DNA from: Candidatus Acetothermia bacterium | GTDB taxonomy: Bacteria; Bipolaricaulota; Bipolaricaulia; RBG-16-55-9; JANLFV01 | Reading direction: 5' to 3' | DNA length: 6,231 nt | Assembly: GCA_028275195.1 (NCBI GenBank) | Contig: JAPWVC010000076.1 | Span: forward strand, 1-6,231 | Part shown: one piece after another, positions 5,726 through 6,231 of the stretch | Numbering within the stretch: position 1 is the stretch's first letter | Layout: every line of letters starts with the position of its first letter | Made by a program: the position numbers and the translations under genes | Notes under the pieces: model-generated | The model's input: only the letters and a program-made list of their open reading frames with translations | The model's database searches: none | What the model was told of the DNA's origin: nothing

Positions 5726-5728
5726 GTT

Positions 5729-6231
5729 ATGGGCAACCTCTATATCGGCCTGATCCACTACCCGGTCTTAAACCAGCGGGGGGAGGTCGCGACCGCGGCC
5801 CTCACCGGGCTCGATCTCCACGACATCGCCCGGGCGGCCAAGACCTACGGGGTGAAGACCTACTTCGTCATCACCCCGATCCCGGCCCAGCAGGGGATCG
5901 CCGCCCGGATCCGCCGCTACTGGCTTGAGACCAAGATCGGCCATAACCGCGGGGAGGCCCTCGAGCTGGTGGAGGTCCTGGGGAGTTATGAGGAGAGCCT
6001 GGAGTGGATCGAGCGGGAGGAGGGGGCTAGGCCCCTCCTAGTCGGGACTTCGGCCCGCCGGCTCAACTACAAGCAGCTCACCTATGAGGAGCTGCGGGCC
6101 CACCTTGAAACCTCCCCCCAGCCGGTGTATATTCTCTTCGGCACCGGCTGGGGGCTGGCGGATGAGCTCCTCGCGGGATTAGATTATCTTCTGCCCCCGA
6201 TTCTCGGGCCGGGCGAGTGGAACCACCTCTC
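5729..6231 (+). CDS. TM1570-like SPOUT RNA methyltransferase (3' end beyond window)
   Basis: Predicted S-adenosylmethionine-dependent RNA methyltransferase of the SPOUT superfamily, in the small family typified, as I recall, by Thermotoga maritima TM1570 (Pfam PF09936). Its substrate is not established. The visible 167 residues contain the N-terminal LYIGLIHYPVLNQRGEVATA (4-23), LDLHDIARAAKTYGVKTYFV (28-47), TPIPAQQ (49-55), VGTSARR (105-111) and the knot cofactor site FGTGWGLADELL (137-148) with GPGEWNHL (160-167). By family length only some 15-25 residues should be missing. In Thermotoga, as I recall, the homologue also follows trmD and precedes rplS, so rplS would be expected next. The ATG at 5729 starts the family's N-terminus but has no ribosome binding site; it lies 33 bp after the four-helix gene. 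Confidence 0.88.
   Translation, partial: MGNLYIGLIHYPVLNQRGEVATAALTGLDLHDIARAAKTYGVKTYFVITPIPAQQGIAARIRRYWLETKIGHNRGEALELVEVLGSYEESLEWIEREEGARPLLVGTSARRLNYKQLTYEELRAHLETSPQPVYILFGTGWGLADELLAGLDYLLPPILGPGEWNHL

Noticed and set aside
5474..5758. 94-codon minus-strand frame opposite the four-helix gene
   Set aside because: It has no recognisable domain, whereas the plus-strand frame matches both ends of a known family.
1..6231. CRISPR arrays, tRNA or rRNA genes, insertion sequences, riboswitches
   Set aside because: No spaced direct repeats, cloverleaf, transposase, terminal inverted repeats or recognisable aptamer core were seen.

Overview
The window looks like GC-rich bacterial chromosome. 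Its core is a translation and protein-export cluster (ffh, rpsP, khpA, trmD, SPOUT methyltransferase) that is bacterial rather than archaeal in content. Codon use is dominated by G/C-ending codons with frequent AGG arginine. The Ffh M domain is poor in methionine, and a TM1570-like methyltransferase sits behind trmD as I recall it does in Thermotoga. Together these suggest a thermophile, perhaps from an uncultured lineage such as Bipolaricaulota/Acetothermia. The taxon is inference only; no rRNA gene is present to test it.

Layout. Positions 1-2664 hold two minus-strand genes. The first is a secreted M1-type zinc peptidase, cut off at the left edge. Upstream of it lies a complete CNNM/CorC-type membrane protein with CBS domains. 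The 66 bp between them holds a sigma70-like promoter whose spacer is an inverted repeat that may also terminate the upstream gene. Positions 2665-2792 are a divergent control region. It carries a promoter for each direction and a perfect 12-bp palindrome (AACCTTAAGGTT). From 2793 to the right edge all genes are on the plus strand: ffh, rpsP, khpA, trmD, a 58-residue remnant or miniature of a four-helix-bundle (23S rRNA intervening-sequence type) protein, and a second SPOUT methyltransferase cut off by the right edge.

How the genes fit together. Ffh targets ribosomes making membrane proteins. rpsP builds the 30S subunit, khpA is a small RNA-binding protein, TrmD methylates G37 of tRNA, and the last gene is a predicted RNA methyltransferase. 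This resembles the common rpsP-khpA-rimM-trmD-rplS order, but rimM is missing from its usual place between khpA and trmD.

I see no clear new defence or mobile system. The points most worth a second look are: the four-helix-bundle gene, which appears to have lost its middle in frame and has codon use unlike its neighbours; related TGYGCAC palindromes in all four spacers from rpsP to the last gene; an almost leaderless ffh start; and an M1 peptidase without the glutamate of the GAMEN exopeptidase motif. There is no stretch over 300 bases without a gene.
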